Below, piece by piece: positions 33,001 to 44,447 of a DNA stretch of 64,000 nucleotides. Position numbers and translations under genes: made by a program. The stretch comes from Saposhnikovia divaricata (Eukaryota; Streptophyta; Magnoliopsida; Apiales; Apiaceae): contig CM071599.1 of NCBI GenBank assembly GCA_036435485.1, positions 5,606,803 through 5,670,802 on the forward strand, written 5' to 3'. The notes beneath the pieces are model-generated. The model ran no database searches. It worked only from the letters and a program-made list of their open reading frames with translations, and was not told where the DNA came from. Every line of letters begins with the position of its first letter. Positions within the stretch are counted from its first letter, which is position 1.

Positions 33001-33730
33001 CTCATAATTAGTAACTTTTGTACTTGCAGGCGTATGCATTGTAGGACATAAGGTGCAATACTTTTTATAAGCACATCACGGATTTCTCGTTGTTGATTTG
33101 CAAAACCCAAGCACAAATATATGAAAAAAGCAATTGGCATATGTAGTTTTTAACTTTATTTTGGTTTTCCGATATAATAATTGTTGAGGAAAATTTGATG
33201 TAAAGAATTTTAATTTTATTTGATTTTGAACAAACACATGTAATTGGATATTTGGCATTAAGTTGCCCTAGTTTATGAAATATTGATGATACTTGGATTG
33301 TGGCTATAAATGGTGTGGTTTAGTGTATTTCCAACATGATCATGCCAAATTTTTTTTAAAAAAAATGTTACAATAGGGTCAAAATATGTTGCATTAATCT
33401 ATAAAAAATCATTGTAATTGATCTCAGAAATGTTGCCTTAAAGTATCAATTAACTACCTTCTTATGCTACTGCAATAGTTTTTAATTGTTGTTATAGAGC
33501 CTAAAATGTTGCTACTGAATTTTATTGCAATGATTTAATTATGTTGGTGTATGGTATCAAAAACGTTGCTAAATGGACCTATTGCAAGGCAAGCGGATGC
33601 AACGGCCAAATTTTGCAAATTCATTGTCATAGACTCTACTGCAACGAATATAGGCCTTAAGGCAATGTATTCCTGTCGTTGCAATATGCAATCTATGGTG
33701 TACTGATGCTTGGCTTGTTTATATTTGTAT
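33001..33730. other. Gene-free stretch with GTTGCAA-type motifs
   Basis: From about 33380 to 33700 short motifs such as TGTTGC, TTGCAATG and GCAACG recur on both strands. This resembles the subterminal regions of CACTA elements, but no CACTA terminus or transposase is seen, so the assignment is weak. Confidence 0.3.
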
Positions 33731-33993
33731 GACGATTCGTACATGTAGGTTTAGTAGTTAGTTTAATTAGTAGGTAATGTTAGTTTCTTGTTGGTTAGTG
33801 ACTTTTTTGATTTTATGGGTACATCATCTATAAACCCTCACGAGACGAAACTTGTCCTCCAAGGCTACTTGGGGATTTAAACGAAGGTTTGAATGCTCTT
33901 ATTCAACCATTTCCTCTTTTAGAATAATGAATCTAGTTTAGTGTTCTAATATTAGTTTGCTCGGGACTAGCAAAGTTCAAGTGGGGGAAGATT

Positions 33994-35343
33994 TGATAAC
34001 TTGTATTTCATACACGTTTTGTCTTTCATTCTCTTTCATTTTTGTTAGTTCTGAATGTAGTTTTATTGATATTAATTATGTTTTTCATCTTTCAGTGTCT
34101 CATGCTTAATTGTTGAAAAGATGGCTTATTGTGGGTTTAGAAAGCAAAGATGATTCAAGAGGGAAGTTAGAAGATGCAAGTTCGCGATGCCGGAAGGATT
34201 TTAATGTATTATCTTGAAGATTTGTCTCGCACGGCCGTTCCACAGGTTGTTCAAAGAGTTTAAAAGGAGCGGCCTAATGTACGGGCTGCTGTACGGCCGT
34301 TCAACAGGCCGTGTAGAGTGTTCCAAGTAGTGCAGATTGTGCAGTCTATTGTACGGGCTACTGTACGACCGTTTATCAGGCTGTACAGCACTTGCTGGAA
34401 TTTTTTTGGAAGCAATTTGACTCTCTTACCTTAGAGTAGTTGTAAACCAAACAATATCTTATCTTCATCTCATCTTTATAATATCAAGAACATTCAATTA
34501 GGGTTAGTGAGTAGAGAGAAACATTTATTACTCATAATCTAGCATTGATTATGAGTAATTAACTTCATTTATTTGGCTCAAGGAAGGGGCTCTTGTATTA
34601 AACCCATTTCAATTTAAGTAAGATCTATTTCACTCTATCTTGAATGCTTGAGTTGTATTGTTTATGAATTTGCTTGGAGATTTGTAAGTTGCTTCAATTT
34701 GTTCTTCTTGTAAATTCAATTGCTAATTGTTTGTGCTAATCCGTAATTGTTAGTGCATTCATTGTAATAGCACAAGGTTTAGTTTACCTAAATCCTCAAG
34801 CTTTGAGTGCAAATACCTAAGTTGAGCTTCTCATCCTTGGGTTTGTCCTAACCTCTCTTTGTTTGATTCCTTGATTTAGTTAAATTAGTAGTGCTTCGCT
34901 ATTGGTGCTAATATCAAGAGAACTAATTTATGTGCTTCACTAAATTAGTGTTTTTAGAAGAGAAATAAGTGATTGTGTGCTCCACAAATTATCTTGGTTA
35001 GGTATAGTTGATTGTATCTTGCTTATATTTATTTGGGTGTAATACTTGAGTTCCATTATCCTTGGGTCAAATATCTTTTTATCTTGCTAATTTACTCATT
35101 GTGACTTGTTGTGTTGGTAAAATTGGGTGATTGCCATTAATTTAGTTATACTTCTCTAGCAATTTATTTCTTGTATGCAAGGTGTTTGATAAAATACCAC
35201 AACGAACCCAAACCCCCACCCCCCTCCATTTTACTTTACACTAGTATTGAACGCTATTTCCTTGGATTCGTTCCCTACTTGTCACATTTGCTATACTTTA
35301 TAGTTAAGTGCGAACATAGTAGAGTTTAAATAAATCATTTTCA
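33994..35343 (+). repeat. Isolated gypsy-type LTR with both PPT and PBS flanks
   Basis: It starts TGATAACTTGTATTTCA after a PPT (GTGGGGGAAGATT) preceded by gypsy-like 3' internal sequence (GTTTGCTCGGGACTAGCAAA near 33956-33975). It ends CA and is followed by TTTGGCGCGTCGACGACGGG, which resembles the Athila/Tat primer site. It is about 1.35 kb. No partner LTR or pol domain is in the window. Confidence 0.6.
34228..34395. repeat. Degenerate tandem motif inside the isolated LTR
   Basis: Units of the type GTACGGGCTGCTGTACGGCC followed by GTTCAACAGGCCGT recur three times with variation and with variable spacing. Confidence 0.75.
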
Positions 35344-35365
35344 ATTTGGCGCGTCGACGACGGGC

Positions 35366-36756
35366 GTGGCCAGCGACCAATGCAAATATTTTGAATATTA
35401 ATATAATAAAAATTACAGAAGGCCATTGTACTGCACATTTAAATATACCAAATTTTCAAAATAACAAAACTTAAAATATGGATAAAAACTTATGAACTTG
35501 GTTGAAAGATTATCAAAAATGAGAGAAATCAAATGACAAATAAAATTAAGAAAGAATAATAAAGAGGGGCTTAGAATGTTTGAGCGGGGATGTGAATGTT
35601 ATGATAATTTTTTGATAATATTGATATTATTGCAGTTGGTATAAATTGACGATAATTTTATACTTAAATTTTAATGAAATTCTATTTTTTTTTTATAAAT
35701 AATGATTAAAATAATATGTTTATATTAATTAATTAATAAATTTTATCATTCGGTGCGTTGCATGGGTAGAACGCTAACCAATCAAAATATGACTACTAAC
35801 TTTTTGGGATTTGTTTTGGAAATTTTTTTGGGACCTCTAGAATTACTCCCAAAAATTGCTCATTTCCTATTTTATTTGCATTTATAGAATGAAAAATATG
35901 TATTTGATTTATTTTTCTATTAATAATTATGTTTTTATTGTTCTCTACGCCTGATCGTTAAAACATGATCATATTGAACCGAACTTTCTGTAAAAATAGC
36001 ATAAAATGTCCTTCAATTACTTGGGGAAAAAATAAAAGGGAATAAGAAAATTGTTATGTATCTCAGGTAAATTTTATCATATATCAAATGAATGTATTTA
36101 TTGATATTAATCTTTTTTTTATATACACAATTTTACAAAATCTTTTAACACACGTCCAAACAATTACACATAATTTGTGGAAAGTTACTTGAGATGGATA
36201 TCGTTTTCGTTACTCTCAAAACAAAATATAACAAAATAATTTATTTTTTGATACACTATATATTTTGGTAACAATTTTAAAATTTTAAAATTGTGCTTTC
36301 GGTGCGTAGTACGGATAAAATGCTAGTTCTTAATGATAATAACCTCTCTAAACGGCTAAATAAAAATTAAAAATATAATTAAACTTTCTCGACCCCTATT
36401 TACAAATTCCATATTTTAAGTATAATTTTTTCATTCTTATCAAGAAACTAAGGCTTTGATTGGAATTACTGTTTAAAATTGTTGTGCTATTAAAAAAGTG
36501 TTAATGAAAAAAATGTTGAAACTAAAAACGGTTTGCTGATATTTTTGGTATGTGCATGTTTTGATGTAAAATATAATAAAAATAATGTTTTTCGTGAGAT
36601 TTGACGTTAAAATCAGCGGCTGCTTCCCGTAAAAGTTGAAAAACAATTTTTTTTAAAATTAGGAGACCTGTTTTCTCTAAAAGCTGTTTTTAGCCCAAAA
36701 GCACTTTTCAGAACAACTTTTAAAATTTAACCAATAGGGGACCTGCTTTCTATATA
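35366..36756. other. AT-rich spacer with two Helitron-like 3' ends
   Basis: CGGTGCGTTGCATGGG followed by CTAA (about 35752-35777) and CGGTGCGTAGTACGG followed by CTAGT (about 36300-36326) resemble the hairpin-plus-CTRR ends of small Helitrons; a related end is at 62227-62256. The 5' ends are not identified. No gene is seen. Confidence 0.4.
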
Positions 36757-37131
36757 AGAGTATCTTCAATGGGATTGACTAAAATAATTGATTATAGTGA
36801 TTAAATAAAATTTGCTGAACATGTAAGCCTTTGTGTTTTGATTGTACTGGCTATATTGATTGGTTATATTCTAAAAATAGTATGTTATTATTATTTTAGA
36901 TTATTATAAATAGAATGTATCATTTGAATATGGTAAAAGATGACGTGAATTTTTTTTTACAGATATTTAGAGATTCGACAAATATAACCCGCATTCGCAG
37001 GTTGGCTAAAATTATAGGTAAGGGGAATGTTCAATTGAAGTTCAATTTTTTTAACATAATCTCTATAAATTTTATTTATAATATGTTTTAATTAGTTTTA
37101 GTTAAGAATTGTGTATGATTAGAGATGCTCT
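36757..37131. mobile_element. MITE with AGAGTATC / GATGCTCT termini
   Basis: It begins AGAGTATCTTCAATGGG and ends GATTAGAGATGCTCT. It belongs to the same type as 10484-10734. Confidence 0.55.
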
Positions 37132-37507
37132 AGGTGACCAAAAACACTTTTTAGAACATGAAAGAAAGAAACTAAGTTGATTATAGTTTTATATGATATC
37201 AATTAAACGAATGATTTCATGTTTGGTTTTGTAAAGAAAACAAACAAAATACGGTCAACAAAAGTGCTGATGATTCTACACAAACTTGCATGTGACTTGA
37301 TCGGGAGTTGGTTAAAAACTTAAAAATGCAAACAAAGAAAATCAAGAGCTATGTTGATTAATCGATCATTATTAGTTTATATAATAATAATGGGTGTAGA
37401 TATTAACGGCGCATCAATAGTTTGAAGATATAATCATTGGTCAAGAGCCTATAGTTGTTATTTTATATTTTGAGAGTTAAAAATTCAAAATTCATGTGAA
37501 TAAATTA

Positions 37508-37620
37508 CTCCCTTCATGTTTTCCAATTATTTACATTTTTAAGAGAATAAGTTATAAAACTATTATTAAAATGCATTTTAAAATACGTATCGGACCGGAC
37601 AACAGATGAAACAGAGGGAG
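37508..37620. mobile_element. Short Stowaway-type MITE
   Basis: CTCCCTTC at one end and, inverted, CTCCCTCTGT at the other, flanked by TA (37506-37507 and 37621-37622). About 113 bp. Confidence 0.7.
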
Positions 37621-37622
37621 TA

Positions 37623-38959
37623 AGAGATAAACTCCTATACAAGAGCGTAGAATTAAAACGTGATAATTAATTATATAAAAACATTTTTGTCTATATGCAA
37701 TCGCATAAAAGTATTCGTTCTGTGGTGCTTCACTTGCGATACTTACCCATGAATCCGTGACTAAGCACTCGAATTTATAAATCCCGAAAATTTTAAAACT
37801 CAACAACAAATGTTTGGAAGTACCACATCATTTTTTATTAAGATTTCCTGTCCCGATATTACTAATTTACATAGATTTATTATTTACGATAAAGTCGAAT
37901 TAAAGATAATGTTCCCGAACCTTATGATTAATTGAACTTTTTACCTGTAAAAAATCAAAAATAAAATATCTTGTTCAATTTGATTTTAAATATATTAAAT
38001 TCAAGTCATTTGTATTAATCAAAATTTATTAAAGTGCTCTAGTATAAAAGTAAATCTTTATTCATCCTTATCTTGTTACCCAATCTCCAGGACCATCTAT
38101 GAGGGTAGTATATGTTTATGTTTTGAAAGGTAAAATAGATCTAAATCTATATTTTTTTCATGATTATTATAAAATTTAAAATATTATCTATTCGAATAAT
38201 TACATTATTTACATAATTCTGACATTTCTGTATTTATTACAATAATATATTTTATAAACATTGAGATCCCATTTTATATTTAGCATAGTGCCCTTCAAAG
38301 TTGAAGACCGCCCATCTCATCTCATAGATAAATAAAGATAACAAATTTAAGCAATTTGTCACGTTTAGGTTTCTTTATTTTCTAGAAAAAAGCAACGAAC
38401 TTAATTTCTTACCTGATAAAAGTCACTATCGGTGTATGGAGATGATAATTCAATATGTTCAAGCATTTACCAATATTTTATAGTAGAGTATTGCTATGTA
38501 TTCCGAAAGCATTTTCAAATTAAATTTTTGAATGACGTGGTATGGCTGACGTGATATTTAAAAAAAATTATTTGGTGAAATTTATGGAAATGCAGGGGAA
38601 TCCATCATTATTATTTGAATCAGTGTTAATAACATTCTGATACTGTGACATTTGGAAACAAATTCGAGAACAAACTTGGGGAGGATAACATTTTCCTTAT
38701 AGTACTCTTGGATAGTTTTTGAAAAGTAACTAAAACCGCAGTGCATTGAATGACTCCTCGTTACATTATTCCAGTACCTTAGTAGTTAGTATTGTATTGC
38801 AACTAACTCTATAACTGTAATAACCGATTTCATATAGGATATTGAGGCTACGAATTAAAGAATAATGGGTCAAATGGTTGTGTAGCAGGAGAATCGGGAA
38901 AGAATGGTGGAAATTCATGTGACTACACATGACTCTCGAAATGCTTGGCAGGACCATTG
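37623..38959. other. AT-rich spacer without recognised features
   Basis: I see no gene, no RNA gene and no clear repeat border here. Confidence 0.55.
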
Positions 38960-39279
38960 CCTGATCAAGAATGGCCAACAACTCCTAATAGATACTCTCT
39001 CTGATCCCCGATAATTTTCTTAGAACAAATGCATTCAATTGTAAGATTATAAACCTTATTATTCAAAAAAAAAATGTAGAAAGGAAATATTTGTATTTTT
39101 TTGGTCTCGCACATTTTTTTCCTATATATAAGTTGGACGTGGGAAATTTTAACTGAAATTGAAAAGTGTGCAGGATAATATATTCTACCAGTGACCAATA
39201 CTAAGAAAAGAATGATTTTCCAAATTTTAAAAATATATTTAACTGAAAGAAGCAATACACAACTAAATATTATTGGTAT

Positions 39280-40966
39280 GGGTCTTTTGCTCAGGTCAGA
39301 ACCACCACTTATGGTGAGATATGAGATCTAATTTTATCCATTCATTTAAATACATTATAATCATCTCTCACCATTCATTTAATATTTTAATATTTTGGGA
39401 TTTCACCATCTTCTTTCTAATTCAACCACCCACCACCACCGGCGACCACCACCACCTCCGACGACCACCAGAAAATCACCATCGGCAAACATTAAATCAA
39501 CACCTCCAAACCAGAAACACAAAAATCACCGACAAACACAAAATCACCACCGGAAAACGAAAAATCACCACCAGAAACACAAAAATCACCATTCCACCCA
39601 ACTGTAAACAAAAAATCACCACCGGAACACCACCAACAAATCAAAATAAATCACCAAAATTTGAACTACAAAACCTTCGCTACTAATGCTATCAAAATCA
39701 AAATGAAATCACCTAAATCAGAATTATAATAATTGTTTATAGATCATCACAGTCGAATCATAAATTCAAGTACAAATTACAAATTTCATACAAAAATCAC
39801 CAAATTATATACGAAAATCAACAAATTTTTCATGTAAATCACCAAAAAATCTGGTGAAATACTCGAACCCAAAATTACAAAAATGTTCACCAAAACAGTG
39901 TCTACATATCTTAATCGACTTAATCGGTGCCAGATTTGTGTTTTTTCAGCTCGCCGAAATTCAAACTCGCCGAATTTAAATGGACACAAAAGGTGTATGT
40001 ATGTATCTATTCTGTATGTATGTGTTTGTGGGACTGGGCGGCGGCGGTGGTGATAATATGATGGGGTCGGACGGGGGTAGAGGGAGTGTAGAGTCATGGG
40101 TGGAAATGGGTGAACTGGAGGTGGAGGTGGAGATTGGAGAGGGGCCGGGGGGAGGGTGAGAGAGGGGGGGTTGGGGTGGCGTGTGTTTTGTGTGTGTATG
40201 CGTAGGGCTGTCAATGGATCGGATATCCGGTCCGATCCGATTCGAAGGCTAATGGAGCGGATATGGATCATGTAAAAAAAATCCGATCCGGAAAAAATTC
40301 GAAGGCTAATGGAGTGGATATGGATTTGATACAATCCGATCCATTAATGATCCGATCCGGCTTTATATATATATATTAAATAATTTATTTAATAAATATG
40401 TATATATTAAATTTTTTAAAAAAAGAATAGAAGGCAATGAGCTTATTTTAAATATTTTTTCAAGTACTAATTTTCTGCATACTACAGTGATTATGATGTA
40501 TATTAGTGCACCCATGGATCTGAAATGTTTGTCGATGAACTGATTTCCATCTTATATAATATAAAAGCAAATCAGGGGAGAGACGATGTATCATAAAAAT
40601 GTGGGTCTCAAATGAAAAAAATTATATCATGTCGCACAAGAAATTATAGAAAAAGTTTTTGAAAAGAAATTATAGAAATTATATAAATGGATTGGAGCTC
40701 CGATCCGATAATCCGTGATCCTAACAGATCCGAATATGGATGTTGTTAAAAAAAATCCAGTTATGATCCGATCCGAATCCGAATCCGGTAAAATTAAATG
40801 GATCAGGATATGGATCATGCCAGATCCGATGTGTGGTGTGTGTTTTTGTGTGTGGTGGGTGTGTGTAATGTGTGGATGAGATTTAAAATTGTTTAAAAAT
40901 TGTGGATCTGAGATTAGATCTCACTCAGTTCTCACCACAATATCGGTTCTCTCTTGAGCAAAACCC
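39280..40966. mobile_element. MULE-like element in copy A
   Basis: The termini are GGGTCTTTTGCTCAGG and, inverted, GGGTTTTGCTCAAGAG, and similarity continues inward for about 45 bp. The flanks TATTGGTAT (39271-39279) and TTTTAGTAT (40967-40975) form an imperfect 9-bp duplication, as in Mutator-like elements. Copy B has the empty site TATTAGTAT at 44152-44160. The interior is low-complexity: AAATCACC-rich (39420-39850) and GATCCGAT-rich (40215-40830). No transposase is seen. Confidence 0.75.
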
Positions 40967-41470
40967 TTTTAGTATATGTGGGACGGGAATTAAAAGATTG
41001 ATGTTATGCATATTATTGCTACTAGTTACTGGGCTGAAAACAAGCCCAGCATGAAATTAAGTAGGACTTGAGTTATTCAAGTTGGCTACCAGATCAAATC
41101 AAGTCCAATCCAAACAAGTTGGACATAAGTTCGGTCCGTGATGAATGAAGGCCCTAAGTTGAATAGTTGGTTCAAAATTTACTTTTCGAAAGGATGGGTA
41201 AAGGGTGAATGATGAACTTTTTTTTATATATAATTAATGAACTTCATTACTTTTTAGTTTTTACAAGTAAAAAGAGAAAATTTATTTTTATAATTTATAT
41301 TATGACTACTTTAATATTTAACCAAAAAAATTAAATATTATAATTTGGGTGTAATTTTTATAATTAATTTGTGACACTGTCAGGCTGTATTCTTTAATTT
41401 CAAAAAGGTGACAAATGCAAAAAGAATGACACTGCAAATCATGCTGCAATGCAAGACTTCACGGTTTCAC

Positions 41471-42123
41471 TATATATATAGTTGGGTCCGGAGAATTTTA
41501 TTAATTTAGAGAGTTATTAATTAATCGATAAATTAATAATTATTAATTTATAGAGAATTTTTGACATCAAAGAAAATTAATTTCCAATTATATATATTTA
41601 AATAGAATGAATTGTACAATTTATGTTTTATACTTAATTCAATTAATTCAATATACATTGTTTATAAATTCAATGAGTATTTGCGAGATTCAAAGTAAAT
41701 ATTCATGTATATTTAGATGATATCAAGGATAAAACAATATTTTTTGAACCTTTTTCACGTAAAGAAGCACCCAAAACATCAAAAATATTGATTAATAATT
41801 TTTTAATTTTTTATGAAAATACCATATTCGAACTTTTGGATGCAACAAAGATGGTTAAAGATGAATTTCATATAGATTCAAATTTTAAGAATCCTAGAAT
41901 CATATTTTACAAAAGGGTAATACATATATTTTTATAATTATAAAGGAATTATTAATTTATAATATTGTTGGGACCATATATTTATACAGGGTTTTCAAAA
42001 AAATTATTATTTTATTATCTTATCGAAATTGATCATTTTTTGAACTGGTCCAAGTTGGGACCGGAAGAAATTATTAATTTAGAGAGATTATTAATTTATC
42101 GAGTATTAATTTAACGAGGTTTT
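41471..42123. mobile_element. Insertion in copy A, end-truncated TIR element
   Basis: This stretch is absent from copy B (junction near 49644). Its right end ACGAGGTTTTACTGTA and internal GGGACC belong to the same family as 55135-55587 and 59719-59896. The matching left terminus is missing. Confidence 0.6.
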
Positions 42124-42521
42124 ACTGTACATGAAATGTTGTGCTCATCTAAACTCATGATACCTGCTTTATATATCTAATTCGTTGTTTAATTTTGTGA
42201 TCGTACATTAATCACTTTTTTTTGCATGTACATGTATAGCTCAACTGCTGTAATATGAGATATCAGAGAAAATTACAATAAATATTGAAGAGTTATGTTT
42301 TTATAAAATGGATGTAGTGAAGGGTTTGTTCCGATAGTAAGCAGCGTCGGGGCAGGGTGGGCAGAGATAGCTACTTTAAAATTTCAAGAAATCAGTTCAA
42401 AATAGAATTTTGGACAATAAAAATTAATATCCATTAATCTTATTATCCGTTGAGAATTTGAAATATTGTCAAATATTAAATTATTTGTTTACAATTTGAC
42501 TTGGCCCATGTATCTTTAACT

Positions 42522-42814
42522 AAAATCATTTGAACTGTTTTTTTTCCTTTTTTTTCTTTGTGAAGAGGAATCTATTCCATGGATTGCAATTCCAATATAT
42601 ATAGATAGATGAAGGCCTAGTAGTTATGAATATTAGTATGAACTATAGGAGTTTTTATCAATTTTTTTAATAATTAGTCACTACAAAATGAGGGCTAATT
42701 ACCCAAAACATAATAACAACTCTTAATCGATACTCCTTCCGTATATAAAACACGTGTAAAAAATCATCCAGAAAATTTTCTACTCAATTGTAAGTATATA
42801 AGTCAAATTATTCA
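42522..42814. repeat. 293-bp direct repeat, left of the LINE-like retroposon
   Basis: It matches 43684-43976 with about 3-4 mismatches. It ends exactly where the retroposon begins. Confidence 0.92.
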
Positions 42815-43683
42815 AGCCGCCGTAAACTCTCTCTCATGAGAGTCGTTTAATCCAAGCCGCCCGTCCTCCCCCCCACCCCCCTCCTTCTTCCATCTTCGTC
42901 CCCCTACCCCCTCTCTTTTCTCACTCTTTTAATTCAATAAATCTCCGAAAATTCCTTAGAATTTTCTCAGATCTGTTTCTGATTTTGAGCTAGTTCTGAA
43001 AATAAAAAATATCTTGAGATTCCATTTCTCCTCCTCAACATCATACCAAAATTTGGTGTTATTCCGAGGACTTTGATTTTGAATCTTTGTCTCGTCTTTT
43101 GGCGTGTTTTTCGTCTCGTCTGTTGGCGAGTTTGGTTTGTTTATTTGTATGTTGTTATGGGTTTGGGTCCGGGCTAATTTGGAAAGGATTTTTTTGGCTT
43201 GGTGGGAGATCTGTAATGTTTGCATTGATTTGGGGCTGATGTTGGATATTGCAAGAGCTTACTTTTCACAACTAGAATTTGTTCATATAATGAGATATTT
43301 CATTCGCGGCATGTCTATAGCTGGGTTTCGGCATGTAGATAGCTGGGGTTTCACTTTCGGCATGTCTATAGCTGGTATTCGGCATGTAGATAGCCGGGGT
43401 GTTGCTGAACAATGGGCTACAGGTGGTGCATATGTGAAGGTCATTTTTGCGATATTACTGGCTTCAGGAATGGTGCAAATTGGATTGATCGGAAAGCTAC
43501 TTTAATCTTTTTTAATTCAAAGAATATTATTATTCATGATGTAAAACAGTCTGTAAACATAAGCGACTACTTGGTTAGTTCGTTTATTTGTTTCCTGTAA
43601 GATTGTACTGTCAGTTCGGGGTTTTGTCCTGGCTGTGATTGGTTTGATGCTAGTTAATACAATTTCTTGTTTGTCAAAAAAAA
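42815..43683 (+). mobile_element. LINE-like retroposon, about 0.87 kb (copy 2)
   Basis: It begins near CTCTCTCATGAGAG, has AAAATTCCTTAGAATTTTC, a TTTTCGTCTCGTC stretch, the tandem module at 43307-43400, a late block encoding WIDRKATLIFFNSKN, and ends TTGTTTGTC plus an A-run. It is a relative of the split copy at 11308-31377. It has no complete reverse transcriptase and is presumably trans-mobilised. It is flanked by a 293-bp direct repeat instead of a short target duplication. Confidence 0.75.
43307..43400 (+). repeat. Internal tandem module of the LINE-like retroposon (copy 2)
   Basis: GGCATGTCTATAGCTGG and GGCATGTAGATAGC-type half-units alternate four times. Confidence 0.85.
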
Positions 43684-43976
43684 AAAATCATTTGAACTGT
43701 TTTTTTTCCTTTTTTTCTTTGTGAAGAGGAATCTATTCCATGGATTGCAATTCCAATATATATAGATAGATGAAGGCCTAGTAGTTATGAATATTAGTAT
43801 GAACTATAGGAGTTTTTATCAATTTTTTTAATAACTAGTCACTACAAAATGAGGGCTAATTACCCAAAACATAATAACAACTCTTAATCGATACTCCTTC
43901 CGTATATAAAATACGTGTAAAAAATCATCCAGAAAATTTTCTACTCAATTGTAAGTATATAAGTCTAATTATTCAA
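43684..43976. repeat. 293-bp direct repeat, right of the LINE-like retroposon
   Basis: It starts right after the retroposon's A-run and continues without a break into copy B of the segmental duplication. Confidence 0.92.
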
Positions 43977-44170
43977 AAAAAAAGTAGAAAGAAATAAAAT
44001 ATTTATATTTTTTCCGTCCCGCACATTTTTCTCTAACAAAAATGTGCAGGATAATATATTCTACCAGTGACCAATACTAGCAAAACAATGATTTTCCAAA
44101 TTTTAAAAATATATTTAACTGAAAGAAGCATTACATTACACAAGTAATTATTATTAGTATGTGGGACTGG

Positions 44171-44447
44171 TGTTGAGATATATTAGTGTACAAAGTTGCT
44201 GTCAATAGAAGACCTTGTTGAGTTGTCAAGAAGATCATCAAATTAGATGTCTATAAATACAATCTCTTACATTCAGTTATAAATATTTAGCTTAAGTCAA
44301 AATGTAGTCTCTAAAGTTGTAACAATTTTCTGTTATGTAAATACAAATTCAGTTCATTTCTCTTTGTTCTATCTTCTTCCTTATGTTTGTTATGTTAGTC
44401 TTTACTGCTTGTTTACCTCCATCAATAGAGGATCAACAAAGTTAACA
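44171..44447 (+). repeat. 5' LTR of the non-coding copia-type element
   Basis: It is 277 bp, followed directly by the primer site TAGTATCAGAGCG. Confidence 0.9.

Larger units (their letters stand above)
38960..42814. repeat. Segmental duplication, copy A (with insertions)
   Basis: Three blocks match copy B in order: 38960-39279 (with 43860-44170), 40967-41470 and 42124-42521 (with 49146-50214), and the start of the unit again at 42522-42814. Shared strings include GATAATATATTCTACCAGTG, GCTGAAAACAAGCCCAGCAT and GATGAAGGCCTAGTAGTTAT. The copies diverge moderately and are interrupted by different transposons. Confidence 0.85.

Noticed and set aside
33380..33700. CACTA transposon assignment
   Set aside because: Only short GTTGCAA-type subterminal motifs are visible; no CACTA termini, target duplication or transposase were found, so it stays a weak note.
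34228..34395. Possible CRISPR-like direct repeats
   Set aside because: The units are degenerate, unevenly spaced and lie inside a plant LTR. CRISPR arrays do not occur in this type of genome.
39420..39690. ACC-rich stretch that could be a histidine/proline- or threonine-rich coding exon
   Set aside because: Composition is explained by AAATCACC-type simple repeats within the MULE-like element, with no splice or start context.
39786..40334. 182-codon minus-strand ORF in the MULE-like element
   Set aside because: It is made of low-complexity proline-, histidine- and isoleucine-rich translation of GATCC- and GGTGG-type repeats. No captured gene is recognisable.
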